A stretch of 64,000 nucleotides of DNA, taken from VRUE01 sp963703895. GTDB lineage: Bacteria > Actinomycetota > Thermoleophilia > Solirubrobacterales > 70-9. Shown in pieces: positions 27,717-36,803 of the stretch; the first letter of the stretch is position 1; every line of letters starts with the position of its first letter. The notes below the pieces were generated by a model that ran no database searches, was not told the DNA's origin, and was given only the letters and a program-made list of their open reading frames with translations. The position numbers were made by a program, and so were the translations under genes. The stretch covers positions 1 to 64,000 of the forward strand of contig CAVPFX010000003.1 of assembly GCA_963703895.1 (NCBI GenBank). The letters are read 5' to 3'.

Positions 27717-27745
27717 TATGTAGGTACGACTATAACAGCGTGCAA
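27717..27745 (-). promoter_or_regulatory. Promoter of the SAM-riboswitch operon
   Basis: Minus strand TTGCAC (27740-27745), 17-nt spacer, TACATA (27717-27722). Transcription would start at the edge of the aptamer P1 stem. Confidence 0.6.
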
Positions 27746-27864
27746 TCGGGTTTTTTCATCGCATTTCGCGATCGACCGCCAGCGTGCACACGATCTTCCC
27801 ACTCTTTTTGACTCGCCCTCTAATCTCCATGCCGCTATGCCCGACGAGACGATGAGCGTGAACG

Positions 27865-28872
27865 ATGCCGAACCTTCCGAAGCCGAGGCTGCGACGCGTC
27901 GGCCGGCGCGACGAGCTCATCTCCGCAGCGCCGCAGGCTGAGCCGCAGACCCCCAACGTCGAGCAGATCGACTCATCCGGCCTGCGCTGGGTCAACATCG
28001 AGCGCCCGGGCGCACTGGAGCGCACCTGGCTCGAGCAGAACTTCGAGTTCCACGCGCTCGACCTCGAGGACGTGCTCTCGCGCAACCAGCGGCCGAAGAT
28101 CGACGTCTACGACGACTACCTCTTCATCGTCCTCCACTTCCCGATCTTCGACCCGGCCGCCGGCCGTCTGGGCACGGGCGAGCTCGATCTCTTCGTCGGC
28201 CCCGGCTACGTGGTGACGATCCCCAACCAGCCGCTGCAGCCGGTCGAGTACCTCTTCGAGCGCTGCCGGGCAAAGGAGGAGCTGCGCGAGCAGCTCTTCT
28301 CGCGCGGCTCGGGCTACCTGCTCTACCGCCTGGTCGACGACAGCTTCGATTACTGCTTCCCGATGCTGCGCAAGATCGGCAACAAGCTCGACGCGCTCGA
28401 GGACGACATCTTCGAGGGACGCTCGGAGGAGGTCGTGCGCGACATCTCCAACGTCAAGCAGGAGATCATCAACTTCCGCAAGGTGATCCGGCCGCAGCGG
28501 CCGGTGCTGCGCGACCTCGAGAAGGTCAAGCAGCGCTACCTCGCCACCGACCTCGACCTCGAGATCTACTTCGATGACATCGTCGACGCTCACGAGCGGA
28601 TCTGGGACATGCTCGAGAACTACAAGGAGGTGGTCGACTCGCTGGCCGAGACCAATGAGTCGGTGATCTCGCACCGCGTCAACGACATCCTCCGCGTGCT
28701 CACCTCGATCAGCGTCATCGTCCTGCCCCTGACCCTGCTGGCGAGCATCTGGGGAATGAACGTCGCCGTGCCGGGCGAGGAGGACATGACCGCCTTCTGG
28801 ATCGTCGTCGGGATGATGGTCATCCTCTTGGTCGGGATGGTCGGCTACTTCCGCCGTCGCGGTTGGCTATAG
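27865..28872 (+). CDS. corA: CorA-family divalent cation (Mg2+/Co2+) transporter
   Basis: 335 residues. A long N-terminal cytosolic domain is followed by two C-terminal membrane helices; the GMN selectivity motif is present in ASIWGMNVAVPG between them. Acidic YEFxxP-like RPKIDVYDDYLFIVLHFP is typical. It forms pentameric inner-membrane channels. Divergent from the SAM-riboswitch operon; a 16-bp hairpin follows its stop. Confidence 0.93.
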   Translation: MPNLPKPRLRRVGRRDELISAAPQAEPQTPNVEQIDSSGLRWVNIERPGALERTWLEQNFEFHALDLEDVLSRNQRPKIDVYDDYLFIVLHFPIFDPAAGRLGTGELDLFVGPGYVVTIPNQPLQPVEYLFERCRAKEELREQLFSRGSGYLLYRLVDDSFDYCFPMLRKIGNKLDALEDDIFEGRSEEVVRDISNVKQEIINFRKVIRPQRPVLRDLEKVKQRYLATDLDLEIYFDDIVDAHERIWDMLENYKEVVDSLAETNESVISHRVNDILRVLTSISVIVLPLTLLASIWGMNVAVPGEEDMTAFWIVVGMMVILLVGMVGYFRRRGWL

Positions 28873-28874
28873 CC

Positions 28875-28923
28875 GGACGCGTCGGCGATTAGCCTTTCTC
28901 AACACTCAATCGCCGACGCGTCC
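28875..28923. terminator. 16-bp perfect inverted repeat after corA
   Basis: GGACGCGTCGGCGATT (28875-28890) and AATCGCCGACGCGTCC (28908-28923) with a 17-nt loop. It starts 2 nt after the corA stop and has no T-tract. Possible hairpin-only terminator or repeat element. Confidence 0.5.
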
Positions 28924-28939
28924 CCATAGGATCGGACCC

Positions 28940-29428
28940 GTGGCAAATTTCCGCATCTGGGCGCCCTGGCGCCTCGCCTACGTGAAGGACGCAGCCAAGG
29001 ACAACGAGGAGGAGTGCATCTTCTGCGCCAAGCCGGCGGCGGATGCCGATGAGGAGAACCTGATCGTCCACCGCGGCGAGAGCTGCTTCGTGATCCTCAA
29101 CCTCTTCCCCTATACAAACGGGCACCTGATGGTGGCGCCGTACGAGCACATTGGCCGGATCCAGGACCTGCCGGCGCAGACCGTCGCCGAGATGATGGGG
29201 CTGGCCCAGCAGGCGATGAGCCGGCTGGAAGCGGTCTATGAGCCGCACGGCTACAACGTCGGCTTCAACCAGGGCCGCGTCGCCGGCGCTGGGGTCGAGC
29301 ACCACATCCACATGCACGTCGTCCCGCGCTGGGGCGGCGACACCAACTTCATGCCGGTGATCGCCGACACCAAAGTGATGCCGCAAACCCTCGAGCAGAG
29401 CTACGCGGCACTGAAGGGAGCATTTTGA
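28940..29428 (+). CDS. HIT-family hydrolase/phosphorylase (Ap4A phosphorylase-like)
   Basis: 162 residues. It starts MANFRIWAPWRLAYVKDA and has CIFCAKP, LFPYTNGHLMVAPYEH and the histidine triad EHHIHMHVVPRW (about 120-131). The WAPWR start and IFC motif match mycobacterial Ap4A phosphorylase (Rv2613c type). It would degrade dinucleoside polyphosphates. GTG start. The next gene overlaps it by 4 nt. Confidence 0.9.
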   Translation: MANFRIWAPWRLAYVKDAAKDNEEECIFCAKPAADADEENLIVHRGESCFVILNLFPYTNGHLMVAPYEHIGRIQDLPAQTVAEMMGLAQQAMSRLEAVYEPHGYNVGFNQGRVAGAGVEHHIHMHVVPRWGGDTNFMPVIADTKVMPQTLEQSYAALKGAF

Positions 29429-30807
29429 GCGAGCAGCCCGTCCTCGCCCCAGCGGGGATCTTCAAGGCCTACGACATCCGTGGCCTGCACGGCTCAGAAA
29501 TGGACGAGACCACCGCCCACGCGATCGGGCGCGCCTTCGCCCGCGTGCTGGGCAAGCTGCGCGGCAAGCCGACGAGCGAGCTGCGGGTCGGGCTCGGCCG
29601 CGACATGCGCCTCACCGCGCCGGCGATGGCGGCAGAGCTGCGCGACGGGCTGATCTTCGAGGGCGCCACCGTGATCGACGCCGGCATGGTCGCAACCGAG
29701 ATGCTCTACCACCTGGTCGGCTCGCGCCAGCTCGACGGCGGCGCGATGGTCACCGCCTCGCACAACCCCAAGGCCTACACCGGGGTGAAGCTGGTCCGCG
29801 AGGGGGCGCTGCCGCTCTCCGGCGACGCCGGGATCGGCGACGTCAAGGCGGAGATCGAAGCGGGACTCGGGCACGCGCCCGGCGGCGGCTCGCTGGAGGA
29901 GGTCGACATCTGGGACGAGTTCCGCGCCCACGCCCTCTCCTTCGTCGACGCCAGCAAGGTGAAGCCGATGAAGGTGGTGGTCGACGGCGGCAACGGCATG
30001 GCGGGGCCGATGGTCGGCCCGACCCTGCACGGGCTCGGTCTTGAGCTGGAGGAGATGTACTTCGAGCCCAACGGCGAGTTTCCCGACCACGAGCCCAACC
30101 CGCTGCTGCCGGAGAACCGGGCGATGATCATGGAGCGGGTACAGGGCACCGGCGCCGACCTCGGCATCGCCTGGGACGGCGACGCCGATCGCTGCTTCTT
30201 CATCGACGGCAGCGGCGAGTTCTGCGACGGCGACTTCATCTGCGCCCTGCTGGCGCGGGCGGCGCTGGCCAAGAACCCCGGCGCGACGATCCTCTACGAC
30301 CCGCGCTCGAGCCGCGCCGTGCCCGACCTGGTCGCCGCCGAGGGCGGCCGCTCCGACCTCTCCCGCGTCGGCCACGCCTTCTTCAAGGCACGGATGCGCG
30401 AGGAGGGCGCGGCCTTCGGCGGCGAGGTCTCCGGCCACTACTACTTCCGCGACTTCTGGAACGCCGACTCGGGCACGATCCCGGCGCTGCTGATGCTCGA
30501 GCTGCTCTCGGTCCACCGCCGCTCGCTGGGCGAGCTGATGGCCGAGTTCCGCTCGCGCTACTTCATCTCCGGCGAGATCAACTCCGAGGTCGCCGACCCG
30601 GCGGCCAAGATCGCCGAGATCACCGAGCGCTACGGCGACGGCGAGCAGACGACGCTCGACGGGATCTCGGTCGACTACCCCGAGTGGCACTTCAACGTGC
30701 GGCCCTCCAACACCGAGCCGCTGCTGCGCCTCAACCTCGAGTCGCTGGTCTCGCGCGAGGACATGGAGGCCAGGCGCGACGAGGTGCTCGGACTGATCCG
30801 GGCGTGA
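29425..30807 (+). CDS. manB: Phosphomannomutase / phosphoglucomutase
   Basis: 460 residues, alpha-D-phosphohexomutase family. FKAYDIRG lies at the N-terminus, the phosphoserine loop TASHNPKAYTG at about 111-121, the metal loop WDGDADRCFF at about 250, the sugar loop GGEVSGHYYF and the phosphate loop RPSNTEPLLR at the end. It interconverts hexose 6- and 1-phosphates for nucleotide-sugar synthesis. TTG start overlaps the HIT stop (TTGA). Confidence 0.93.
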   Translation: MSEQPVLAPAGIFKAYDIRGLHGSEMDETTAHAIGRAFARVLGKLRGKPTSELRVGLGRDMRLTAPAMAAELRDGLIFEGATVIDAGMVATEMLYHLVGSRQLDGGAMVTASHNPKAYTGVKLVREGALPLSGDAGIGDVKAEIEAGLGHAPGGGSLEEVDIWDEFRAHALSFVDASKVKPMKVVVDGGNGMAGPMVGPTLHGLGLELEEMYFEPNGEFPDHEPNPLLPENRAMIMERVQGTGADLGIAWDGDADRCFFIDGSGEFCDGDFICALLARAALAKNPGATILYDPRSSRAVPDLVAAEGGRSDLSRVGHAFFKARMREEGAAFGGEVSGHYYFRDFWNADSGTIPALLMLELLSVHRRSLGELMAEFRSRYFISGEINSEVADPAAKIAEITERYGDGEQTTLDGISVDYPEWHFNVRPSNTEPLLRLNLESLVSREDMEARRDEVLGLIRA

Positions 30808-31808
30808 CCCTCACCCCCGAGCAAGCGCTGGAGCAAGCGGCGCTGGCCGGGATCCACTGTCTGCGCATCCCCACCCCGTTCGCGGTCGGGCGGGTCAACT
30901 GCTACCTGATCGAGGACGAGCCGCTGACGCTTGTCGACACCGGGCCCAACTCGGGCAAGGCGCTCGACGAGTTGCAGTCGCAGTTGGATCGGCGCGGCCA
31001 CTCGATCGACGATCTCGAGCTGCTGATCGTCACCCATCAGCACATCGACCACCTCGGCCTGGCCGAGATCGTCGTGCAGCGCTCAGGGGCGAAAGTGGCG
31101 GCGCTCGGGGCTGCCCGCGAGCGGCTGGCCAACTTCGACGAGGACGCCGAGGCCGAGGACCGCTTCGCGGTCGAGCTGATGCTGCGCAACGGCATCCCCG
31201 AGGAGGTGACGGTGGCCCTGCGCAGCGTCTCGCGCAGCTTCCGCGGCTGGGGCTCGCACGTCGAGGTGACCCACCCGCTCGAGGACGGCCAGACCCTCCC
31301 CTTCCGCGACCGCACCCTGCAGGCGATCCACCGCCCCGGCCACAGCCCCTCCGACACGGTCTTCTGGGACGAGGAGCGCAAGATCCTGATCGCCGCCGAC
31401 CACCTGATTGCTCACATCTCCTCCAACCCGCTGATCAGCCGCCCGCTCGACGGCTCGAGCAAGCGCCCGCAAGCGCTCGTCACCTACATCGAGTCGATGC
31501 GCAAGACGCGCGAGATGCCGGCCGAGATCGTCCTCTCCGGCCACGGTGAGCCGATCGTCGACCACGTCGCCCTGATCGACGACCGCATCGCCAAGCACGA
31601 ACGGCGCAAGGAGAAGATCTACAAGCTGATCGCCGAGGAGCCGCGCAGCGGCTTCGAGATCGCCCAGTCGATCTGGGGCAACGTCGCCGTCACCCAGGCC
31701 TTCCTCACCCTCTCCGAGGTGATCGGCCACGCCGATCTGCTGGTCAACGAGGGGCGGGTGCGGGAAGTCGAGGAGGCGGACGTCGTCCGCTACGAAGCCA
31801 GCGCCTAG
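30804..31808 (+). CDS. Metallo-beta-lactamase-fold hydrolase
   Basis: 334 residues from the GTG at 30804, which overlaps the mutase stop (GTGA). VNCYLIEDEPLTLVDTGPN and the zinc motif THQHIDH (His78, His80, Asp82, His83), then HRPGHSPSDTVFW and ISGHGEPI-like LSGHGEPIVDH. C-terminal winged-helix-like segment (about 265-320) as in LACTB2/glyoxalase II relatives. Substrate unknown. Convergent with the DUF2294 gene; stops overlap. Confidence 0.9.
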   Translation: MTLTPEQALEQAALAGIHCLRIPTPFAVGRVNCYLIEDEPLTLVDTGPNSGKALDELQSQLDRRGHSIDDLELLIVTHQHIDHLGLAEIVVQRSGAKVAALGAARERLANFDEDAEAEDRFAVELMLRNGIPEEVTVALRSVSRSFRGWGSHVEVTHPLEDGQTLPFRDRTLQAIHRPGHSPSDTVFWDEERKILIAADHLIAHISSNPLISRPLDGSSKRPQALVTYIESMRKTREMPAEIVLSGHGEPIVDHVALIDDRIAKHERRKEKIYKLIAEEPRSGFEIAQSIWGNVAVTQAFLTLSEVIGHADLLVNEGRVREVEEADVVRYEASA

Positions 31809-32164
31809 AGCGACTCGTCGAGGATGAACAGCTCGGCGGCGATATCGGGGGCGACGTGGTTGCCGCTGATGAAGGCGACGACCGAGCGTCCGCTCAGCCT
31901 CTCGACCGCCTCACGGAAGTCCTTCTCCATCGTCTGCTGGTAGAGGTGGCGGATGTTGGTGACAGCATCGCGACGGTTGGTCTCCGTCAGCGATATCTCC
32001 GCTGGGGTCAGCACCTCGTGCATCAGCGTCACCAGGACGTTTTGGTGATGAAAGGTCGAGGCGGTTTTCGGGCCACGGCCCAGATACTCGTTCTGGATGC
32101 CGACAAGGGCACTGGTAACGGCGGCGTTCAGCTCGCCACCCCTGAGCGAGGCTTGGGTGGACAT
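31805..32164 (-). CDS. DUF2294-family protein
   Basis: 119 residues from the ATG at 32162-32164 (MSTQASLRGGELNAAVTSAL). The pattern NEYLGRGPKTASTFHHQNV, VTLMHEVLTPAE, TMEKDFREAVERLSGR and VVAFISGNHVAPDIAAELF matches DUF2294. Biochemical role is unknown; the family is widespread in soil actinobacteria and firmicutes. The frame is open further upstream, but the extension is Pro/Arg-rich and unconserved. Confidence 0.75.
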   Translation of the reverse strand: MSTQASLRGGELNAAVTSALVGIQNEYLGRGPKTASTFHHQNVLVTLMHEVLTPAEISLTETNRRDAVTNIRHLYQQTMEKDFREAVERLSGRSVVAFISGNHVAPDIAAELFILDESL

Positions 32165-32300
32165 CAGATGGCTTCTGTCCGGCGCTCTCGGGCGGGGTGT
32201 CCTGCGCGGAGGATTGAGAGCTGGCCGATAGAGGACCCAGCGAGCAGTCGCAGATTCAGTGTAGCCCTCGTGAACGAACCACTCATTTTTTCTGCGGTGG

Positions 32301-32720
32301 TCACGTTGTCCCTCGGTTGAGGAGGTCGGCACGCTGCACCAGATCCGGGCCGCGCGGGTAGTGGCGCACGAGAACGATCAGGGCCTTCTCAATCCAATGG
32401 GAGGCGCAGAACGGGATTACGGTCCCGTGCCCGGGCACGCTCAAGGTGCCGATCGCCAGCAACTGGTCCCTGCTCCCCTCGCGAACCTCGGAGAGCTCGA
32501 TCCGGTGGCGGTAGTGCAGGGCCTCGAGCCGGCCCAGCCAGACCCGCACCCCATCGTGCCCGCGGTAGGAGCGATCGATTCCGACCAGCTGCAGCGGGTG
32601 AAAGTCGACCTCAGGGTGCAGGCAAGAGGTGAGCCCATCGAGGTTGCGCGCGTTGAAGGCGTTGACCCAGCGCAGGACCAGTGCCTTCGGGCCCAGCGCC
32701 GAGGCGCCTGCCGATTCCAA
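32301..32720 (-). CDS. SnoaL/NTF2-like small protein
   Basis: 139 residues. VLRWVNAFNARNLDGLTSCL and HPEVDFHPLQLVG are the cone-shaped NTF2-like pattern, followed by YRGHDGVRVWLGRLEAL. Such proteins are ligand-binding or isomerase-type folds; the exact role is unknown. TTG start at 32718-32720 with GGGAGGG upstream. It is divergent from the kinase at 32821. Confidence 0.65.
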   Translation of the reverse strand: MESAGASALGPKALVLRWVNAFNARNLDGLTSCLHPEVDFHPLQLVGIDRSYRGHDGVRVWLGRLEALHYRHRIELSEVREGSRDQLLAIGTLSVPGHGTVIPFCASHWIEKALIVLVRHYPRGPDLVQRADLLNRGTT

Positions 32721-32820
32721 CCCGCCCTCCCAGCAAAATCAGATCCCGACAAGCCGGCCCGGCCCTTCGGCCAGAAACGCACTCGTCAATCGCAAGCCAC
32801 GATGACGCCACGCGAAGCGA

Positions 32821-33837
32821 GTGCGCACGCCAAGGCCAGCCGACCATAGCATCCGCTTCGTGACCAGCCGAATCCGCGCCAGAAGGCCTCGCCGCTCCGC
32901 CAAGAAGCGGATGCTGATCATCGTCAACCCCTACGCGACGACGGTCTCGGACCGGCTCAAGAACCTGGTGGTCTACGCGCTGCAGGGGCGCTTCGAGGTT
33001 GAAACCATCCTCACCGAGGCGCAGAACCACGCGACCGAGATCGGGCGCGAGGTTCGCGACCACGGCTACGACGTGGTCGTCGCCTTCGGTGGCGACGGCA
33101 CGCTGAACGAGGTGGTCAACGGCCTGGCCGGGACCGATGTGCCGGTCTCGGTGCTGCCGGGGGGCTCGACCAACGTCGTCTGCCGCACGCTCGGCATTCC
33201 CAACGACGTCGTCGATGCGACCGAGCACCTGCTGGCGATGGTCGACGAGTGGCAACCGCGCAAGATCGACCTCGGCATGGCCGATCGCCGCCACTTCGTC
33301 TTCTCCTGCGGAGCCGGGATCGACGCCACCGTGGTCAAGCGAGTCGACGCGCACCCGCGGATGAAGTCGGCCGCCGGCCCCTACTACTTCACCTGGGCAG
33401 CGGTCTCGGCCCTCTACCGCTCCTACCTGCACAACCCGGTCCGCCTGCGGGTGCAGACGAACGGCAACAGCACCGAGGGAGTGACAGCGCTCGCCCAGAA
33501 CTCCGACCCGTTCACCTACTTCGCCAGCCGCCCGGTGCGGGTTTGCGAGGACGTCGCGATCGACGACGGCTCGCTCGCCCTCGGCGTGCTCAAGCGCGCC
33601 GCCCAGCGTGACATGCCGACCTTGATCTCACGCATCTTCAGCGAGAAAAGCAGCGCTGCTCAGCACCGCCAGATCGAGCACTTCGCCCACATCCAGGAGG
33701 CGACCATTGCCTCGATCTCCGAGACCAAGGACGGCGTCACCCGGCCTTTCCCGGTCCAGGTCGACGGTGACTACATCGGCGAGCGGACCGAGCTCGAGCT
33801 CAAGGTCGATCCGGGCGCGCTGACGATCGTGGCCTGA
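32821..33837 (+). CDS. Diacylglycerol kinase / sphingosine kinase-like lipid kinase
   Basis: 338 residues from the first GTG; GTG 32860 or ATG 32911 (MLIIVNPYATTVSD) are possible starts. The catalytic loop VVAFGGDGTLNEVVNG (about 86-101) and LPGGSTNVVCRTLGIP are intact, then FSCGAGIDATVV and PVQVDGDYIGE. It phosphorylates a membrane lipid, probably diacylglycerol. Its 3' end overlaps the convergent methyltransferase by 38 nt. Confidence 0.88.
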   Translation: MRTPRPADHSIRFVTSRIRARRPRRSAKKRMLIIVNPYATTVSDRLKNLVVYALQGRFEVETILTEAQNHATEIGREVRDHGYDVVVAFGGDGTLNEVVNGLAGTDVPVSVLPGGSTNVVCRTLGIPNDVVDATEHLLAMVDEWQPRKIDLGMADRRHFVFSCGAGIDATVVKRVDAHPRMKSAAGPYYFTWAAVSALYRSYLHNPVRLRVQTNGNSTEGVTALAQNSDPFTYFASRPVRVCEDVAIDDGSLALGVLKRAAQRDMPTLISRIFSEKSSAAQHRQIEHFAHIQEATIASISETKDGVTRPFPVQVDGDYIGERTELELKVDPGALTIVA

Positions 33838-34573
33838 GCCTCAGCCTGCTGCGCAGGCGGAGGCGAGTTCGCAATCGGTTGATGGCCTGCCGCGTCGATG
33901 ACGACGGCCGGCGGGCGAAGAGCTCCGGGTGAACCAGGGGCAAGACGGTCTCGGTCGGCTCGAAGGGGAATGTCGTGGCCCGCTCCGCGGCCATGTAGAC
34001 GATCAGGTTCTGCCGGTACCAGAACTCGACCTTCGAGTCGAGCCATATCCTCGGCCTGACCAGGTCGAAGGCGAGGTAGTCCCGCTCGGCGAAGAGGCCG
34101 CTCCAGTAGTCCGGCCACTGCTCGTTGACGTGTTCCGTGCCGCCCTGAGCGGGGATCGCGGCCGAGAACGCCACGGCGTCCCCCAGTTCGGTCAGGTACT
34201 CGACGAAAGACCGGGCCGAGGCGGCGGGCAGGTGCTCGCCGACCTCCAGCGAGGTGACGAGGTCGAAGCGGCGGCCGGCTTTCGGCGGATCCGAGAGGTC
34301 GACCGCCTCGAAGCAAGCCGGGTCGATGCTGAGCCGCGCGGGGTCGACCCAGGCGCCGTCGCAGCCGTGCAGGTCGTCGACTCCATTGCGGCGGAACTCC
34401 GACAGCCACTCACCGGTGCCGCAGCCCACGTCGACCACCGAGCCGGGAGCGAGCATCTCGCAGAGCAGCGGCACGACGACCGCAGCCGAGCTGCCCGACT
34501 GCGGACCCATGTCCTGAAAGAACGTCTCCGTGTAGGCGGCATATGACGGGGACCGCCCGTTCTGCTCAGCCAA
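33800..34573 (-). CDS. Class I SAM-dependent methyltransferase
   Basis: 257 residues. SAM motif VVDVGCGTGEW (46-56), acidic post-motif HGCDGAWVD, and FDLVTSLEVGEHLP. Typical of sugar or polysaccharide methyltransferases. The C-terminus is a very Arg-rich, low-complexity tail (LRTRLRLRSRLRLRPR) that overlaps the kinase gene on the other strand. The start overlaps the glycosyltransferase end by 8 nt, so it belongs to the glycosyltransferase group. Confidence 0.85.
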   Translation of the reverse strand: MAEQNGRSPSYAAYTETFFQDMGPQSGSSAAVVVPLLCEMLAPGSVVDVGCGTGEWLSEFRRNGVDDLHGCDGAWVDPARLSIDPACFEAVDLSDPPKAGRRFDLVTSLEVGEHLPAASARSFVEYLTELGDAVAFSAAIPAQGGTEHVNEQWPDYWSGLFAERDYLAFDLVRPRIWLDSKVEFWYRQNLIVYMAAERATTFPFEPTETVLPLVHPELFARRPSSSTRQAINRLRTRLRLRSRLRLRPRSSARPDRP

Positions 34574-35738
34574 CTGGATCTCCGATCTTTGCCGGGGACG
34601 GCCCGGCAGAGACGGGCGACTCGCCTTCGAGCGCGCTCAGCAGCCGGCTCGCCACCGCCTCCCAGCTGAACAGCCGCGAACGCTCTTTCGCCGCAGCGCC
34701 CATCCCCTCGGCGGTCTCCGGGTCAGCCAGGCGCAGCATTGCCGCGAGCAGAGCCTCGTCGTCGCCGGGGTCGACGATCAGGCCGCCGTTGCCGATCAGG
34801 TAGCCGGAGCCGCCGGCGCTGGTGCCGATGCTGGGCAGCCCGGCGGAGGCAGCCTCGACGTAGGCGATCGCCGAGGCCTCCGAGTGCGAGGGCATGACGA
34901 AGCAGGTGGCCTCGGCGAAGAGCCGCTCGAGGCGCTCGTGCTGCTCGGCGACGTCGAGCCGGAGGATGCCGTGCCCGGTCACGCCCGCCTCTGAGAGCGG
35001 CGGGTGGCCGCCGACCAGGTCGAGGCGAGCCGCAGGCAGGCGCTCGTGCAGGCGGGCGAAGGCGCGCAGCAGGCCATCGCCGTTCTTGCGCTCCCAGTCG
35101 AGGCCGACGAAGAGGAAGCGCGGTTCGCGCCAGTCCCGCTGGACCGGCGGGGCGACGTGGTTGCAGCCGATCCCGACCACGTGGACCTTCTGCGGCGCGA
35201 CGCCGTAGTCGTTCAGCACCGATTCGGCCGCCCAGGGGCTGGTCAGGCAGCAGGCGCGGGCCTGCTCGTAAGCGCGTTGCTGGCGCGCCATGCGGGAAGC
35301 AAAGGAACGGCGGGTGAGCAGGTCCCAGCCGACGTAGGGATGGGTCTTGGTCTGCGGGATCGTCATGTCCTCGTAGGTGGCAACCGGGACGTCGCTGCGG
35401 AACGTGTAGCCGGTGCCGATCTGGATGATCCCGTCGAGCTGGCCCGCCCGTCGCAGCGCCTTCGGAGCGGCCTGACTGTTAAGCCAAGCGACGCCGGCGG
35501 AGGTCCGCGCGGCGGCGCGAGCCTGCTGTACGGCCACCCTCGGGCTCCGCTGTGGGCGCAGGTAGGTGGTCGCGATCGCGTTCGAGCCAGCCGCGAGCAG
35601 CAGCGCCGGCGGCTCGACCCGAACCGGGACGACCTCGATTCCCGCGGCTTCCAAGCCGCCGGTCAGGCCGAAAGGAATGCCGGACCAAGTCGCCTTGTGG
35701 CTCGGGTCCCCGGGGAATGCGATGCCGATGCGCTTCAT
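34566..35738 (-). CDS. Glycosyltransferase, GT4-like
   Basis: 390 residues from the ATG at 35736-35738 (a GTG one codon earlier is equally possible). GT-B fold: RFLFVGLDWERKNGDGLLRA in the C-terminal domain and the nucleotide-sugar site VMPSHSEASAIAYVEAASAG. It transfers a sugar during glycan assembly; donor and acceptor are unknown. It lies 26 nt downstream of the GT2 gene and overlaps the methyltransferase. Confidence 0.85.
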   Translation of the reverse strand: MKRIGIAFPGDPSHKATWSGIPFGLTGGLEAAGIEVVPVRVEPPALLLAAGSNAIATTYLRPQRSPRVAVQQARAAARTSAGVAWLNSQAAPKALRRAGQLDGIIQIGTGYTFRSDVPVATYEDMTIPQTKTHPYVGWDLLTRRSFASRMARQQRAYEQARACCLTSPWAAESVLNDYGVAPQKVHVVGIGCNHVAPPVQRDWREPRFLFVGLDWERKNGDGLLRAFARLHERLPAARLDLVGGHPPLSEAGVTGHGILRLDVAEQHERLERLFAEATCFVMPSHSEASAIAYVEAASAGLPSIGTSAGGSGYLIGNGGLIVDPGDDEALLAAMLRLADPETAEGMGAAAKERSRLFSWEAVASRLLSALEGESPVSAGPSPAKIGDPVG

Positions 35739-35764
35739 CACTGGTCAAACGTCCGTCGCGCGAC

Positions 35765-36676
35765 TCAGCTTCCGAACGGCGCGTCGCCGTGGATCACGGT
35801 GCTCAGCGCAGCGCTGGCGCCAAGCCGCTGCGGGCTCTGCCGCCGCCCGCGCAACGAGTAGAGACCGATCCGCAGGGCGTAGCGCAATCCCATCGCCCAG
35901 CGATAGTCGGCCGCCGCGTCGGGGAAGTTCTTGCGGGCGAACTGCATGCGGGAGTAGGCGGCCTGCGCCTCCAGCTCGGCGCTGCCGCGCCGGTCGTCCT
36001 CGAAGTGGCAAATCGTCATCTGTGGTTGGTGAACGATCTCCCAGCCGGCGCGCTTGATGCGCCAGCAGAGGTCGGTCTCCTCCGAGTAGAGGAAGAAGCG
36101 CTCGTCGAAGCCCCCCACCTCGTCCAGCGCGGCCTGACGGACAAGCATGAAGGAGCCCGAGGTCCAGTCGCAGGGGCGCCGCCGCTCGTACTCGCGTGGA
36201 TCGAGCTCACGCTCACCGAGGAACCGCCTGGCGCCGGGGACGCGCTCGACGCCAAGCGCTTCGCCAAGCATGTGCAGGGCGGAGGGGAAGCGCCTGATGC
36301 TGGGCGCCAGCGAGCCGTCGGCGCGCAGCTGCCGGGCGCCAGCCAGCCCGACCCGCGGCCAGCGGTCGAGCTCGGCGACGAGCGTGGCCAGATCACCCTC
36401 GAGCACCTCTGTGTCGGGGTTGATGAAGAGCACGTAGCGGGCGTCGGCGATCTCCAGCCCGCGGTTGTTGGCGTGGCCGAAGCCGCGGTTCTCGCAGCGC
36501 ACGGTGCGCACTCCCTCGAAGCGCTCCTCGACGTAGTCGGCGGAGCCGTCACTGCCGTTGTCGACGAGCACAATGTCGAGGTCGATATCACCGGCGTGCT
36601 CGCGCAGGCTGTTCAGCGCCGTGTCGAGCCAGCGCTTGCCGTTGTGGGAGACGACGATCGCGCAGACGTCGTGCAT
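35765..36676 (-). CDS. Glycosyltransferase family 2 (rhamnosyltransferase-like)
   Basis: 303 residues from the ATG at 36674-36676, preceded by GGAG at a good distance. GT-A motifs: CAIVVSHNG, LVDNGSDGS (about 37-45), NRGFGHANNRGLE, FINPDTEVL (DXD-like), DWTSGSFMLVRQAA and FLYSEETDLCWR. Resembles dTDP-rhamnosyl transferases of WbbL type. First gene of the minus-strand GT2-GT4-methyltransferase group. Confidence 0.87.
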   Translation of the reverse strand: MHDVCAIVVSHNGKRWLDTALNSLREHAGDIDLDIVLVDNGSDGSADYVEERFEGVRTVRCENRGFGHANNRGLEIADARYVLFINPDTEVLEGDLATLVAELDRWPRVGLAGARQLRADGSLAPSIRRFPSALHMLGEALGVERVPGARRFLGERELDPREYERRRPCDWTSGSFMLVRQAALDEVGGFDERFFLYSEETDLCWRIKRAGWEIVHQPQMTICHFEDDRRGSAELEAQAAYSRMQFARKNFPDAAADYRWAMGLRYALRIGLYSLRGRRQSPQRLGASAALSTVIHGDAPFGS

Positions 36677-36755
36677 CTCAGGCTTCTCCACGCTTGGACA
36701 CAAATAAGCAACGGGACTGCGCCGCCGGGGCTTGCGTCGACGGCAGGGCGCTAGC

Positions 36756-36803
36756 ATGCCGCCGATCATCGAGCTGCCACAGATCAAAAAGGCGCGGAGC
36801 TAA
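36756..36803 (+). CDS. Possible 15-residue leader ORF coupled to the acyltransferase
   Basis: ATG to TAA encodes MPPIIELPQIKKARS, and its stop overlaps the acyltransferase start as TAATG. The Shine-Dalgarno is weak. It could help couple translation; it may equally be chance. Confidence 0.2.
   Translation: MPPIIELPQIKKARS

Noticed and set aside
32165..32300. N-terminal extension of the DUF2294 gene
   Set aside because: Extension is open but Pro/Arg-rich; the family begins at the ATG 32164.
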